64,000 bases of DNA from Forficula auricularia (GCA_024734495.1 JALMQS010000187.1:15519173-15583172); one strand, 5' to 3'; counted from the stretch's first letter, positions 40,421 through 52,290 are shown. The notes: generated by a model not told the origin, from the sequence alone. Numbers and translations: made by a program.

Positions 40421-42330
40421 TCCAGCCTCTTTCTGCGATGGACCAATTCTCAACTGATATACTAAGATTTCAACAATTCTTCTTCTAAAACTTATGGATT
40501 ATGGATTTAATATTCTTCAATTTTTAAGTTTTATTAGTCACAATGAAATAAAACAAACAATTTAGTAAACTATTCTGACTTATTGATAAATGCAGCCTCT
40601 TTCTGCGACGGACCAATTCTCAAATGACATACTAAGGTCCACTTGTATGTCGGTTGGTAAACTTCTTTTTAAATGATGACAAAGGGTAAAACCTTGTAAT
40701 TCACCTTGTGTGCGGAATGGCCAATCAGATGACAGGCACTTTCATCTGATTGGCCATCCCGCAACAAGGTTTTACCAACGTTGTCGTTGTCAACGTTTAA
40801 AAAGAGTTTACCAACCGACATACAACTGGCCCTAAGATTTCAATAATTCTTCTAAAACTTGGGGATTGTGGATTTAATATTCCTCAATTTTTAAGTGTTA
40901 TTAGTCACAATAAAATAAAACAAATGTTTTAGTAAAGTATTCTGATTTATTGATAAATCCAGGCTCTTTCTGTGATGAATCAATTCTCAACTGATTTAAT
41001 AAGATTCAATAATTCTTCTTCTAAAACTTAGGGATTGTGGATTTAATATTCTTGAATTTTTAAGTGTTATTAGTCACAATAAAATAAAACAAATAATTTA
41101 GTAAAGTATTCTGATTTATTGATAAATCCAGGCTCTTTCTGTGATGAATCAATTCTCAACTGATTTAATAAGATTCAATAATTCTTTTTCTAAAACTTAG
41201 GGATTGTGGATTTAATATTCTTCAATTTTTAATTTTTATTAATCACAATAAAATAAAACAAATAATTTAGTAAAGTATTCTGATTTATTGATAAATCCAG
41301 GCTCTTTCTGCGATGAATCAATTCTCAACTGATTTAATAAGATTCAATAATTCTTCTTCTAAAACTTAGGGATTGTGAATTTAATATTCTTGAATTTTTA
41401 ATTTTTATTAATCACAATAAAATAAAACAAATAATTTAGTAAAGTATTCTGATTTATTGATAAATCCAGGCTCTTTCTGCGATGAATCAATTCTCAACTG
41501 ATTTAATAAGATTCAATAATAATTCTTCTAAAACTTAGGGATTGTGGATTTAATATTCTTCAATTTTTAAGTTTTATTAGTCACAATAAAATAAAACAAA
41601 TAATTTAGTAAACTATTCTGATTTATTGATAAATCCAGGCTCTTTCTGCGATGAATCAATTCTCAACTGATTTAATAAGATTCAATTCAATAATTCTTCT
41701 TCTAAAACTTAGGGATTGTGGATTTAATATTCTTCAATTTTTAATTTTTATTAATCACAATTAAATAAAACAAATAATTTAGTAAACTATTCTGACTTAT
41801 TGATAAATGCAGGCTCTTTCTCTGTTGAATCAATTCCCAACTGATTTACTAAGATTCAATAATTCTTCTTCTAAAACTTAAGAGATTGTGGATTTAATAT
41901 TCTTGAATTTTTAAGTGTTATTAAACAAACAAATAATTTAGTAAACTATTCTGATTTATTGATAAATGCAGCCTGTTTCTGGCGACGGATCAATGATAAA
42001 CTGATATGTGTTTATGTTTATTTACATCAAGCAGAAAACAACCTCTTCTCTTTATAAAGAATTATAAATTATTATTCTAAAACTTGGGTGACTGTGGACT
42101 TATATTCTTGAATTTTTAAGGGATATTAGTCACGATGAAATAAATACCATACTTTTGTAAACTATTCTGATTTATTGATGAATGCTCTTTCTGTGACGGG
42201 CCAATGCTCAAATGATATGCTAAGATTTCATTCTGACTATAAATTATAAATAAAGAATTATAAATTATTATTCTAAAACTTAAGTGACTGTGCATTTAAT
42301 ATTCTTGAATGTTGTGGTGATTATTAGTCA
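40421..42330. repeat. Satellite array, about 160-175 bp unit
   Basis: About ten diverged copies in direct order, recognised by CTCTTTCTG(C/T)GATGAATC, CTCAACTGATTTAATAAG, AACTTAGGGATTGTGGATTT and CAAATAATTTAGTAAA. The inner units are most alike; both ends are more degenerate. A Harbinger MITE (40636-40832) and a fragment of the fold-back family (about 42006-42055) are inserted. Confidence 0.9.
40636..40832. mobile_element. Harbinger-like MITE, copy 2, in the satellite
   Basis: 197 bp starting GGTCCACTTGTATGTCGG and ending CATACAACTGGCCC, with TAA on both sides (40633-40635, 40833-40835). Neighbouring satellite units supply the empty site ACTAAGATT, confirming the 3-bp TAA duplication. Confidence 0.92.
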
Positions 42331-42363
42331 CACTGAAATAAATAAATAGAATTTTGAAAATTA

Positions 42364-42643
42364 TTTTAATTTATTGATTTTCATTCACTAAATATTTTCG
42401 GTCACCTCTTCTAGATCATCTTCAGTAATAAATTACTTCTATCTGTAATTTTTATTATACTATAAAGAATATATTCCATTTGATCAAATCTCACAGATTT
42501 CTTTTTTGGAATGTAATATCTATCAAACTTTATGGGAAATAAAATAATTGTATTGACAATTTCCAAAAAATTAGACGTAATTTACTACTAAAGTGATCAA
42601 CCATTGGTGACCGAAGCTATTTACTGAATGAAAATCAATAAAT
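42364..42643. repeat. Inverted repeat at the satellite edge
   Basis: TTATTGATTTTCATTCA...ATTTTCGGTCACC at 42366-42402 returns as the complement GGTGACCGAAGC...GAATGAAAATCAATAA at 42605-42641. It may mark an inverted satellite end or a small MITE. Confidence 0.7.
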
Positions 42644-43240
42644 CAGTATAATTTAGTAAATTATTGTATTTATTTCATTGTGATTAAAAATCCTTAAAAA
42701 TTCAAAAATTAAAATTACTCACTCAATTAAACCAATTTCTAATGTTTGAATAATAAACAAATAACAGCAATTTGTGATCCACCCTTCTCCAATTCTCCCC
42801 CTTTTCTCACTCGGATATGTCACAAATGATATGGGTATTTGACCCAATAACCTGTACTGACTGAATCCATAGGTCAGTTTAAATAGTTGCCATTTTACTT
42901 ATATTGTAATCTACTATTATTTGTAAAAGTATCTGTCCATCATCAAAAACCCCTTAAAGATAGTCCACCAAATATTCGCTGCGCATATACCATTCAATTC
43001 TTATAGTACACTGATCCTCTAAGGTAGAAAACTTGGTTTATGATCAACGAATAATAAAGTACCAACCTTTTCTATTTGAAACGATGAGTAACTTTTGAAA
43101 ATAAAGTTATTCATCAGTTTTTTTTTTTAATTCAAGCCAATTCCTATTATATAATTCTTTAATGACTATTTTCTTTCGAAGACGAAATATTAGATTGATA
43201 GAACTTTAATAATATCCATGGATTGGATTCTTGGATCAGA
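42644..43240. other. AT-rich sequence
   Basis: No supported feature. Confidence 0.5.
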
Positions 43241-43241
43241 G

Positions 43242-43445
43242 TCAAATTTGATAGCGGATTTTAGTCTTCAAAGATTGTGGATTTGAGGAATTGTGAAAAT
43301 TTAAGACAGGGAGGGATTCAGAAGTCATAGAAATAAAATAATTGATTTTTGGGTTGGTTATATTTTTCTCCATTTTGACCTCAAAAGGGATATTAAATGT
43401 TTGCAAATTGTGTTTTGTCCGCAAATGAGACTTCAAGGAGAATTA
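43242..43445 (-). pseudogene. Possible BED-finger relic of a hAT element
   Basis: Minus strand LKSHLRTKHN resembles the histidine end of a BED or C2H2 zinc finger (H-x-x-x-x-x-H), as at the N-terminus of hAT transposases, followed by a Lys/Asn-rich stretch. The preceding Cys pair is not found, so this is weak. Confidence 0.3.
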
Positions 43446-43549
43446 ATTTTAATTTATCTCATTCTAATTTTCAATTCCAACAAAATATTCATGATCATAA
43501 CAATCCCATATTCTGGTACTTGAGTGAACTTCATTCTTTATTAGATATT

Positions 43550-44170
43550 TTGACCAGAGAAAAAAAGCTTGTTATACGGGGTATGGTGAACTATTGTAAT
43601 CGTTCATCAATAACGTGGTTTTAAATTTAGCCAATTCATACTTTTCAATCTATAATAAAGGCTTATATAGTGAACATCGAAAAAAAAGATATTAATTATT
43701 TTGATGAAGGAAAAAAGATGTCTGTCCAAAAATTTATAAATTGGGAAAAGAGAGGAATTCAGCCAGATAAGGAAGGCTTTGTCGAAAAAAAAAACGCACA
43801 ATTGTAGAAAACAGTTTCGGCTTTTATTAATTATTTTGTCCAAATTTCTTTTAGTGAGTTAGTACATTAGTTTTTTCATTTTTTTTACTTAATGCTTGTG
43901 TTACAAATTTTGTGAAAACTTTAAATGAAGGTATTAAACGAAATTTTACATTAGATAATTTATATTGAGATTAAGAGCTGATTAGATTTTGGTTGAAATC
44001 GAGTCAAAATTTAGGGCGGAGGGGAGGGTTAAAATTTTAATCCTTTGACCGATTCGGACCAAATTTTGCATAGTTAGCCTTTAAGGCCTTAGAGAACTTT
44101 AGTGGCAAAACATAGTTTCTTAAAATGCTCGTCCTGGAGCATAGTATATGGTAAAGCTATGAGATGGCCA
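43550..44170. repeat. Dispersed repeat, partner of 25930-26560
   Basis: Diverged copy holding GGGTATGGTGAACTATTGTA, TTGAGATTAAGAGCTGATT and a GGCGGAGGGGAGGG block. Confidence 0.5.
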
Positions 44171-44222
44171 CATCACATTTTTTTTTATAATGATACTGCT
44201 ACAAGAAGAAGTTGTACCAAAA

Positions 44223-44357
44223 TCAGTTGTCTGTAAAGTCGGTTTACTGACGATAGTTGAACGTGACAACGTCATAAGTAAATACTGATGGAATGGTATT
44301 TTCTTATCGTTGTCACGTTCAACTATCGTCAGTAAACCGACTTTACAGACAACCGAT
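44223..44357. repeat. Near-perfect palindrome, about 50-bp arms
   Basis: GTTGTCTGTAAAGTCGGTTT...GAACGTGACAACG returns as its complement at 44308-44356 with a loop of about 35 bp. The arms look identical, so this is a young fold-back or MITE. It breaks into dispersed repeat D. Confidence 0.88.
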
Positions 44358-44699
44358 TTTTTTCATAAAATTCTTCGTTCAGAAAATCATTTTAAATTTA
44401 CAAAATACTTGAATAAAATGTATTGTTTAAATTTCTACTCGACTGTTAAAATTTAATTTTTGATTTGATTATTTTATAATAATAAATTTTCTATTGACAT
44501 TATTTCTTTCAGCAAGTAAACTGAATAAAAGTTGTTGTTCAATTAGTTACTTAATTATTTTTGCAAATTTAATTGTAATTTGTTGTAAAAAAGTAATATT
44601 TTTGAATAATTTATTATAAGAATAAACTGTGATTAAATTATTGTTCACAAATCTTAAATTTAAAATTTAAAATTTGGAAACATCATTAAAATTTTTGTA

Positions 44700-45120
44700 A
44701 CTGTAGCTTTTAAAAAGCCCGCCTCAATCTTTGTCGCTCGTTCCGCGCTCTCGCTTGCACTTCAAGCCTTAAATGGAACGCCTCAGAGCGAGGTAACGCC
44801 CCATGAGTCATGTTTTTTCGTGCGCGCAGCAGGCTCCATCGAATTATAAGACGTTGTCACGTCAAAAAGTACAACCTCTGTAGTCCTCGGTGGACCCTTG
44901 TATCTTGGAAATAAGAAGAGATTTAGGGATTGGGTCGGAGTTGAAGGTGTTCGTGGATGCTTGTCTTGAAAGATTGAAGGTTATTTGTTGCTGGGAAGAC
45001 GGTCGGAGGAATAGAGTTCCTGTCTCTAGATGTCATAGATATAAACGAGGCGAATGCGTTTGTTCGGTTAGTATGGAATTGAAGCGCGTAGGGGTGTTGA
45101 GTCTTAGAAAATATATATTT
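44700..45120 (+). repeat. GC-rich block and dispersed repeat D, copy 3
   Basis: 44715-44840 is GC-rich (TCGCTCGTTCCGCGCTCTCG). From 44865 the sequence follows repeat D (GGGATTGGGTCGGAGTTGAA, GATTGAAGGTTATTTGTTGC, GTTCCTGTCTCTAGATGTCA). No gene. Confidence 0.6.
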
Positions 45121-45129
45121 ATTTTTTAA

Positions 45130-46090
45130 TTATTAAGCATTCATATGTTAACGATCCAAATTGCCTAAGGAGTGAACTTGGGTTCGTGTCACTCTCCAAT
45201 TATTAACTTTAAACATTGAGATTACAAACAGACGTGTCTAACTCTGAGGTTCATGTTGAGACTTCTGAAAAAATTAATTGAACGTTACCAAAACAACAGT
45301 GACTAAATTAGCCTAGGATATAGACTAGAGGCCAAATTTATATCAAAATAAATACCCCCGCAATAACTTTCTCGCTCACCTGCATAGATTAGTTATCGCT
45401 ATTGATAGTGAGTGAGAAATGGGTGACATAATAGTTTGTTGGTTATTATCGAATCAAATAATTACATATTTGAATAATTAATGACTTGTGTAGGGCCATT
45501 AAAGATCCAACTATAGAAATTAAATCGTTGAGGCCATTAAAAAAAACGAAATTTACGATTTCAGTTAATAACCCTTTATTTGGGGAAGTTGAGAAAAACA
45601 AACGAAGAATATCCTAAAAATCCCAAGTCTTAAATTTAGCCATTATATTTAGAGTGGTGTGTATCCTTTTTTATTTATTCGGAAGTCTTTCTCCCCATCC
45701 AACAAATGACCGACAGGTTTAATTTCACACGATACCTTTTTTTTCGGACCCTTAACAACTTGTTCATAAAAAAGTTACCAAAAGAAACACCATGTTATCT
45801 TTAATGATATATTTTAAATAATTAGTATATAAATTTAAAATTAGGATTATTATTTAATTTTTTGAAGAAATTTTATTTAAAAAAATGTAAGAAAAATCAG
45901 ATTTCTTTTTCTCAGTCATTTTTGGCTAAACAATGAAAACACAACTATACAAAAAAAAAACAATTTCCTTGTCCTAAGCTTGATTTCATGATTTTTCTAT
46001 TCATTGTACATCCAAATAAAGGAAAAATACCTATATTCCGTATAAAGTTTGCTTTTGTAGTGGTTATAATAATAATAAACTACGAAAAAG
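45130..46090. other. AT-rich sequence
   Basis: No supported feature. Confidence 0.5.
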
Positions 46091-46100
46091 GGGCATTTTA

Positions 46101-46447
46101 ACCTATTTTCGAGTCCTATTAAATATTAAACAGCAATATTTGAAATCACAATATTTTGTTGACGTAATAGAAAACAGCTTCTCTTTGATTTTCAAATTAC
46201 TCCTTGTTTGTAGTTCAATTAGAACTCGCGTTATAACTAAAAAACTAATTCCATATGTTTTTATCCATGTTTATTATCCTTTATAATCACATAGTTTTAG
46301 TTTTTTTTGTTATAACTCGAGTTCTAATTGAGCTAGAAACAAGTGGTAATTTGAAAATCAAAGAGGAACTGTTTTCTATTACGTCAACAAATTATATTTG
46401 CATTTCAAATATTGCTGTTTAATATCTGGTGGAACTCGAAAATAGGT
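46101..46447. mobile_element. Palindromic MITE, about 350 bp
   Basis: Arms of about 165 bp: ACCTATTTTCGAGTCC, then ATTGACG-type sequence, GACGTAATAGAAAACAGC and TTTGATTTTCAAATTACT, all returning as complements ending CTCGAAAATAGGT. No ORF. The target duplication is not clear. Confidence 0.8.
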
Positions 46448-46459
46448 CCAAATGTAAAC

Positions 46460-47560
46460 GTCGTTTTGACCGTTAATATCTCCAAAACAACAGCTAATCG
46501 GTAATTTTTATGGTGATTTTTGAATTCAGCTGGTGGAAATACATGAGAATTTTTGAGCCCAAGGCATTTTAATTGTTGGGCAGTGAAATTACTCGGTTTT
46601 GTGACGAAAAGATACATTTATTTGAATATGCAATTTCGAAAAGCCACATGTCTAAAAATTGAAAATGTTCACGAATGAAAAAAAACCTAATTATTTTCTA
46701 AAGTAGTGTAAAATTTATAAAATTAAATTGTGAGGCAGTAAATTGTAGAAAATTTGGGGGCAGTAAAATTAATACCAGAGTTGTGCCTTTTTCGAACATA
46801 GTAGTAGGTGCAGGGAAGCTTTTAGATTACATTTATATGAAAAAGTGTATTTCTCAAAATATGCGAAATGTGCCCTTTTTGAAATTGCATATTCATTTTT
46901 ACTCTTTTTTTATCAATGTAATTTTTGATGTCTTTCGGGAATATACTTTTTTCCCAGACACGAAAATTTAAATACATATTTAACTTTTTCATAGCTTTTT
47001 TCCTTGTGAAGAACGAGTGGTAAGATTTTTGAGGTGAGGGTTTACTACTGAAACCAGATTATATGAGCTATTTCTAGTAAAATAAACAACTTTTTGATTA
47101 TTAATTCTGAAATGATTTTCAAGTGTTATTCAATATGTTTTGAAAACTTCTTAAAGATGCTCATAGCCAATCATCAAAGCTCAAACTTCACTTTTTAAAA
47201 TTCTTATTACAATAAAACTTATAAACTGGTGAAGTTGTCCTTGTGATTGAGTACCGAAGCAATAGTTCACATTGTGCCTAAATGCTGTCTCTCGCTTGAT
47301 TACCCTCACGGGGTTCATTCACTCCCTAATAGACCATTCGGCTCTATAAATCGCCCTTGACTTTGTACTTATACTATGGCCCTGATGTATTTCTCTCCAA
47401 GTAAAAGTCTATCAATTTGAAAACACTATGCTCTTTGAATATTGGTACCAAAGGATGAAAGTGACATCATCCTAATTCTAATCTCTAAATCTCAATTTAA
47501 TTGGCCAAATTCACTGAGCTACGAAATCTTTGGAATTATTCGTCCAGTCGTAAATGCATT
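46460..47560. other. AT-rich sequence upstream of the promoter-like region
   Basis: No coding exon or repeat boundary supported. Confidence 0.5.
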
Positions 47561-47569
47561 TTTTTCTAA

Positions 47570-48152
47570 TTATATTTGATCATCCCCATTTCTCGGGATA
47601 TCTACGTCACCCCTGGCTTATTACTGGGAACGTCACTCAGGGGTAAGTTAATCTCTGTTTTGCCCGCATTGATTTTACTAAATTCCACCCCCCTTGTCCG
47701 CAACCAGCTCATTCCACTAGCTGCTATCAGCGATCGTCGCCACTGTCACCCCCTGTTGAAAAACCACCCCCAGCCTCGCCTGGCAACTTGTCGGATAAAT
47801 CAGGGCGCAAGCGCACCCCTTGTCGGTATCTACTTCCCGTACCATCCCCATTCAAACATCAGCCCCTCCCGGCAGGAAATGATGGCCGATTTATCGTATT
47901 ATTTTCATTCTGGCGAGTTGGTAGGGTACTAGTGACTTTAGTCCATGTATGTTGGCAATCGCCTTCGCTGCCTCGTTTGCTTTTTGGCCGCCTCACAGAC
48001 AGTCAGTGACTTACACTCAACCAGTACACATATATAGCGTTTCTTATTTTATATATTTGACATGTCTCAAACTGATTGATTTATTAACTTGTGTTTTCTT
48101 TGTGATTATGAATTATTGAGTGCACGAACATTATTGCAAACTCAAACTAAAA
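47570..48152 (+). promoter_or_regulatory. Putative promoter and 5' UTR
   Basis: A locally GC- and CpG-richer block (about 47590-48010) in AT-rich surroundings. Near its end ACAGTCAGTG (about 47999-48008) contains TCAGT, the arthropod initiator core. A TATATA lies just downstream, near 48030, and so is not in TATA-box position for that start. A good splice donor, GGG|GTAAGTT, occurs at 47640 and could end a non-coding upstream exon. The stretch leads to the ATG at 48153. The start site is an inference from sequence only. Confidence 0.5.
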
Positions 48153-48213
48153 ATGGATTATCGTGGATTGACACCCCAATACGGCATGTTACCGCCGCTC
48201 TATTATTATCCAG
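48153..48213 (+). CDS. Short first coding exon, MDYRGLTPQYGMLPPLYYYP
   Basis: The ATG is preceded by CTAAAA, a favourable insect context, with stops upstream in frame. Twenty codons rich in Tyr, Pro and Leu are followed by CCAG|GTATTT, leaving phase 1. The preceding sequence is promoter-like. Exon 10 at 36604 also ends in phase 1, so a shared downstream exon could join either one. This would then be an alternative N-terminus lacking all five CxxC modules; alternatively it is the first exon of a separate gene. The acceptor exon is not seen in the window. It is not recognised by family. Confidence 0.6.
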
Positions 48214-49865
48214 GTATTTTTTTTACTTTATTTTCATACCTATCTATAAAAAAAAATAATTAAATAATGATTATTGGATTTTTTTAAAATTATTTTGCCC
48301 TAATATAATAATATAGAAGCCATGACTTTTTTTATTGTTTATACCAAATTGAGTGCATACATAGTCTCATTGTTATGTGATTGTTATAATAATAATACTC
48401 TTTGATAATATATAAAAACTAGTTATATTGTATTATTTGTTCATGTTCAATAAATAATTATAATTAATTATGTGTGATTTAAATAAAAATTCAAATTTCA
48501 ATCAAATTAATCACAAAAATAAAAGCTTTAACAGTTTCATTACTAATATAATAATATAGAAGCTATGGCTTTTATTTATTGTTGACACAAAATTCATAAT
48601 ATTCAAACCCTCATTATTATTTGATTGTTATAATAATTATTATTTTAAATCACACTAATAATTTTTTATTGCCGTATTATATGGCATATAAATTTCCATA
48701 AAATTTTTTATAATATATAATGTTTTTCCATAAAAACTATGAAATATTTAAAAACAATCTCTAATCTTATTAATGAAATTAAAGACTACGCCCTACAGTA
48801 ATTGTCATCTTTTTAATTTTAATATAAACTTAACGATTATTTGAAAGATGGTCCTATATATTTCAAAAACTATTTTTGGGTTCTGTTTAAACGTAAAACA
48901 GAACCTATTCGTCTTGCTACGATGTTGGTCTGTCTTTCTGTCTCAGCATTGAAAGTGGCAGTCTAAATAATATACAGACTTGAAATTTACAATGAATATG
49001 TATTGATTTTACCCGAAATAAAAAGTTCAATTGAAATTTTAAAACTAGAATTATTTTTATTTATTAGTGGTCTGGGATATTTTGTAAGTAAAGGTGTATT
49101 TTATATTTGACAAAATTCGCAATTTAAAGGGTTCTTTGTGCCTATTTCTTTTAGAAACTTAAAATTAAAATTGTAAGAAAATCCTTGAGTTTTGGGCTAT
49201 GGACTGTAAATAATTTACAAATAAGAATGATTTTGATATCATTAATGTTTTTTGATTTATAATCGTTTTCTTGAATTTAATGAAAATTTCACATCCTTAC
49301 ATATCGACCTTAATAAGTTTCTATTCAATCATCCCTTAGCCGAGAATACTAAAAATTTTATTAGGTATCGATTCAAGCCCAGTTGGGGAATACTTATGTT
49401 TATTATCATTATCATATTTAAACATTAAACTTTTGGAAAAAACAATGAAATTTCCATTGTTGAATTGGAAAACTATCTTAATTTAATTTCTAAACTATTC
49501 AAATTTTTTTAATTGTTAAATAACAGTGGCCTCTCCATTGTTGAAATGGAAAATGTACACAGGCATTTAGAATTATACTTTTTATGACATTTTTTAAAAT
49601 TTAAAATATACATATTTATCTTCTTATAAGTTGGTTTAGTACGTTTCGCTCACAGAATATAGATTTTATTTCATGACACGTTAGTTTAGGAAGCTGTGCA
49701 AAATTTGGTTCAAATTAAAATAAACTGCAACGGATCGTTGCTAAACTTTATCCAAATTCATTTGAAATATTAATATGTTTGTTCCTTTTATTATTAATCA
49801 GATATCACTTGCAATTTGTAGTTCATATTGAAATTAATTCAAAAATAATTCTCATTTAAGAATCG
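48214..49865. other. First intron, AT-rich
   Basis: A block with AATATAATAATATAGAAGC and (C/T)TTTATTGTT occurs twice (48300-48350 and 48545-48600), a diverged local duplication. Otherwise featureless. Confidence 0.5.
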
Positions 49866-50345
49866 AGGAATAACCATTCTACATTAGATTTTTGACGTTT
49901 CGGTTATTATTGGTAACCATTGCTGAAGACATGGAGGAATCGACTTAAAATCAAAAATAACGATCGATTCTTATCTAATACTAGAGGAATAACCTTATTG
50001 AATTCCATTTTTGATGTTTTGACTATTAATGGAAACCTCTACTGAAAATGTAGAAGAATCGACTTAAAATCAAAAGACTAAATTCTTTTATGGCAAACAA
50101 CTCAAGCTTGAGTTGTTTACCAAAAATGAATTTAGTCTTTTTGATTTTAAGTCGATTCTTCTACATTTTCAGTAGAGGTTTCCATTAATAGTCAAAACAT
50201 CAAAAATGGAATTCAATAAGGTTATTCCTCTAGTATTAGATAAGAATCGATCGTTATTTTGATTTTAAGTCGTTTCCTCCATGTCTTCAGCAATGGTTAC
50301 CAGTAATAATCGAAACTTCAAAAACCTAATGTAGAATTGTTATTC
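49866..50345. repeat. Palindrome of about 480 bp
   Basis: Centred on AACTCAAGCTTGAGTT at about 50099-50114. The left arm (GGAATAACC..., TTTTTGACGTTTCGG, GGAATCGACTTAAAATC) is the reverse complement of the right arm with few changes. Each arm holds two copies of the 119-bp unit, so the palindrome is an inversion junction within the array. Confidence 0.9.
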
Positions 50346-50920
50346 CTCAAGTATTAGATGAGAATCAATGGCTATTTTTGATTTTAAGTCGATTCCTCTA
50401 TGTCTTCAGCAATGGTTACCAATAAAAACCGAAACGTCAAAAATCCAATATAGAATGATTATTCCTCAAGTACTAGATGAGAATCAATCGCTATTTTTGG
50501 TTTAAAGTTGATTTCTCTATGTCTTCAGGAATGGTTACTAATAAAAACCGAAACGTCAAAAATCCAATATAGAATGGATATTTCTCAAGTATTAGATGAG
50601 AATCAATCGCTATTTTTTATTTTAAGTCGATTCCTCCATGTCTTCAGCAATGGTTACTAATAAAAACCGAAACGTCAAAAATCCAATAGAGAATGATTAT
50701 TCCTCAAGTACTAGATCAGAATCAATCGCTATTTTTGGTTTAAAGTCGATTTCTCTATGTCTTCAGCAATGGTTACTAATAAAAACCGAAACGTCAAAAA
50801 TCCAATATAGAATGGATATTTCTCAAGTATTAGATGAGAATCAATCGCTATTTTTGGTTTAAAATCGATTTCTCTGTCTTCAGCAAAGGTAACGGATAAG
50901 AAAACAACGCAGTTGCTATG
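50228..50920 (+). repeat. 119-bp tandem array with GGTT-stem / GAAACGTC motif
   Basis: CTTCAG(C/G)A occurs at 50285, 50404, 50523, 50642, 50761 and 50878, giving periods of 119, 119, 119, 119 and 117 bp. Each unit reads CTTCAGCAATGGTTACCAAT, an AACC stem partner, then CGAAACGTCAAAAATC. The GGTT/AACC stem and GAAACGTC resemble the 3' half of a hammerhead ribozyme, but the CTGANGA box is not in place. Confidence 0.9.
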
Positions 50921-50944
50921 GTTACTCATAAAAATTCCTCCCAA

Positions 50945-51357
50945 ATTTTTAGCATTTCACAGAGAAGCCTATCCATTCTTACTTAAGCAAGGCTAAATGA
51001 GCTATATTAAAACTTTCAAATGAATAAATTTTAAAGAATTTAAAAAATTTAAAAAAGTACCATCTTACTCTAGAGTAAAGTACTTTAAAATATAATTTTA
51101 CTAAAAACTTTATTTAACCTTTTTTGTGGTCCCCAAGGTACTTAATTAGGATATTAAATTTCATCAAAATTGGTTAAGTCATTTTCAAGATATTTAGAAA
51201 AAACTAAAAAAGTACTGAAATAAAGTACTAATGTTTGTGGGCCGATATGTACCAAAAACTAATCAGCGCTTCATTTTGTTAAACTAATGGTAGGTTTTCA
51301 ATTTCATTTCAATCGGTGCAACGGTGTGGAAAAAATCGTGGGCCAAAAAAACGATAA
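50945..51357. other. AT-rich intron sequence
   Basis: No supported feature. Confidence 0.5.
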
Positions 51358-51401
51358 CATCCATCCATACATACATCCATCCATACATCCATCCATACGC
51401 A
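51358..51401. repeat. (CATC)n microsatellite
   Basis: Imperfect CATCCATACATCCATC repeats. Confidence 0.9.
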
Positions 51402-51785
51402 CGCACTAAATGAAAAAATCGCACTTTTTGGCCTCTCGACGAGACCCCATGTAATTTTTGGCAAAACCGCCACGTGCTAATATTCAACCTAATTGAATAC
51501 TACAATTTGTGACTTTAATTGAGTCCATGGGTTCCGTAGTCTTTACCTGAGGACCCTTTGAAACCACGCTTGCCCCGAGAGCGATTACAATACTTTACCC
51601 ATGCTTTGCATTGGATAAAGTAAAAATTAACATCTAATTTTTGGTCCGATTTCAACGAAAATCTAACCAGCTCTTTATCTCAATATAAAATATTTAATTT
51701 CATTTTGATACCTTCGTAGGTTTTTGAGCTAGACCGTGCGTGCCTAAAATTTGGTAACTCACGCTCTCACAACATACATTTTGAC
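51402..51785. repeat. Dispersed repeat fragment
   Basis: The part at 51640-51770 (TTGGTCCGATTTCAACG, TTTTTGAGCTAGACCGTGCG) resembles 26160-26270 and 43960-44040 in arrangement; diverged. Confidence 0.4.
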
Positions 51786-51883
51786 AAAATAATTAATTTG
51801 ATTATTTATGTCCATCGATTAAATTAATAAGTTGTTGTAGTGAAATAAGGACAATAGCTTACTATGCAAATAATTTTTATTTT

Positions 51884-51930
51884 TTGCCAACGTTTCGTCA
51901 ACTTTGTTGACTTCCTCAGTGCTCAAAAAA
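51884..51930 (-). ncRNA. Hammerhead-ribozyme-like motif
   Basis: Minus strand: CTGAGGA (51913-51919), extra A, a perfect stem GTCAAC-AAA-GTTGAC, GAAAC, GTT as candidate cleavage triplet, then GGCAAAAA. Upstream TTTTTTGAGCA could pair with GCAAAAA with an internal loop. Confidence 0.5.
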
Positions 51931-52101
51931 TTAACTTCTCTGCATATTTGTCATTTTATTAATATTCATTCATAGCAAACACATATAAGGCCAGTCATCA
52001 CATAGCTTGAAAATATTTTCCTATTTAAATCTTAAAATATCTTTTGTGTTTGCTAAGAATGAATATTAATAAAATGACAAATATGCAGAGAAGTTAATTT
52101 G

Positions 52102-52147
52102 TTTGAGCGCTGAGGAGGTCAACAAAGTTGACGAAACGTTGGCAAAA
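52102..52147 (+). ncRNA. Hammerhead-ribozyme-like motif
   Basis: CTGAGGA (52110-52116), extra G, a perfect stem GTCAAC-AAA-GTTGAC (52118-52132), GAAAC (52133-52137), GTT, then GGCAAAAA. It differs from its partner at 51884-51930 in the extra base and in stem I, so the two arms have drifted separately while the core stayed the same. Confidence 0.5.
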
Positions 52148-52290
52148 ATAATTATTTGCATAAGCTATTGTCCTTATTTTTCTACAACAACTTATTAAAA
52201 TAATTAATATCTCTTAATTTTTCGATGTCCATTATTATATAATATAAGATCTTATTGTATACAGAAACCCTGTGAATCCACTGAACTACC

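Larger units (their letters stand above)
51798..52196. mobile_element. Palindromic element with two hammerhead-like motifs (HHL-4)
   Basis: Flanked by an exact 12-bp direct repeat AAAATAATTAAT (51786-51797 and 52197-52208). Arms of about 150 bp from AATAAGTTGTTGTAG inward return as CTACAACAACTTATT. Each arm holds a well-preserved hammerhead-like motif reading outward. It has no ORF and is the shortest, cleanest member of the set. Confidence 0.8.

Noticed and set aside
40027..40465. Coding exon on either strand
   Set aside because: Open frames on both strands in a C-rich block; no supporting splice phase or domain.
47576..47932. 118-codon open frame in the promoter-like block
   Set aside because: No domain and composition set by local GC content; better explained as promoter or 5' UTR.
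50285..50900. 119-bp array as a set of active hammerheads
   Set aside because: The units read CTTCAGCA where CTGANGA is required; only the stem II and GAAAC parts fit.
50228..50920. CRISPR-like array
   Set aside because: There are no unique spacers between short repeats; whole 119-bp units repeat and the genome is eukaryotic.
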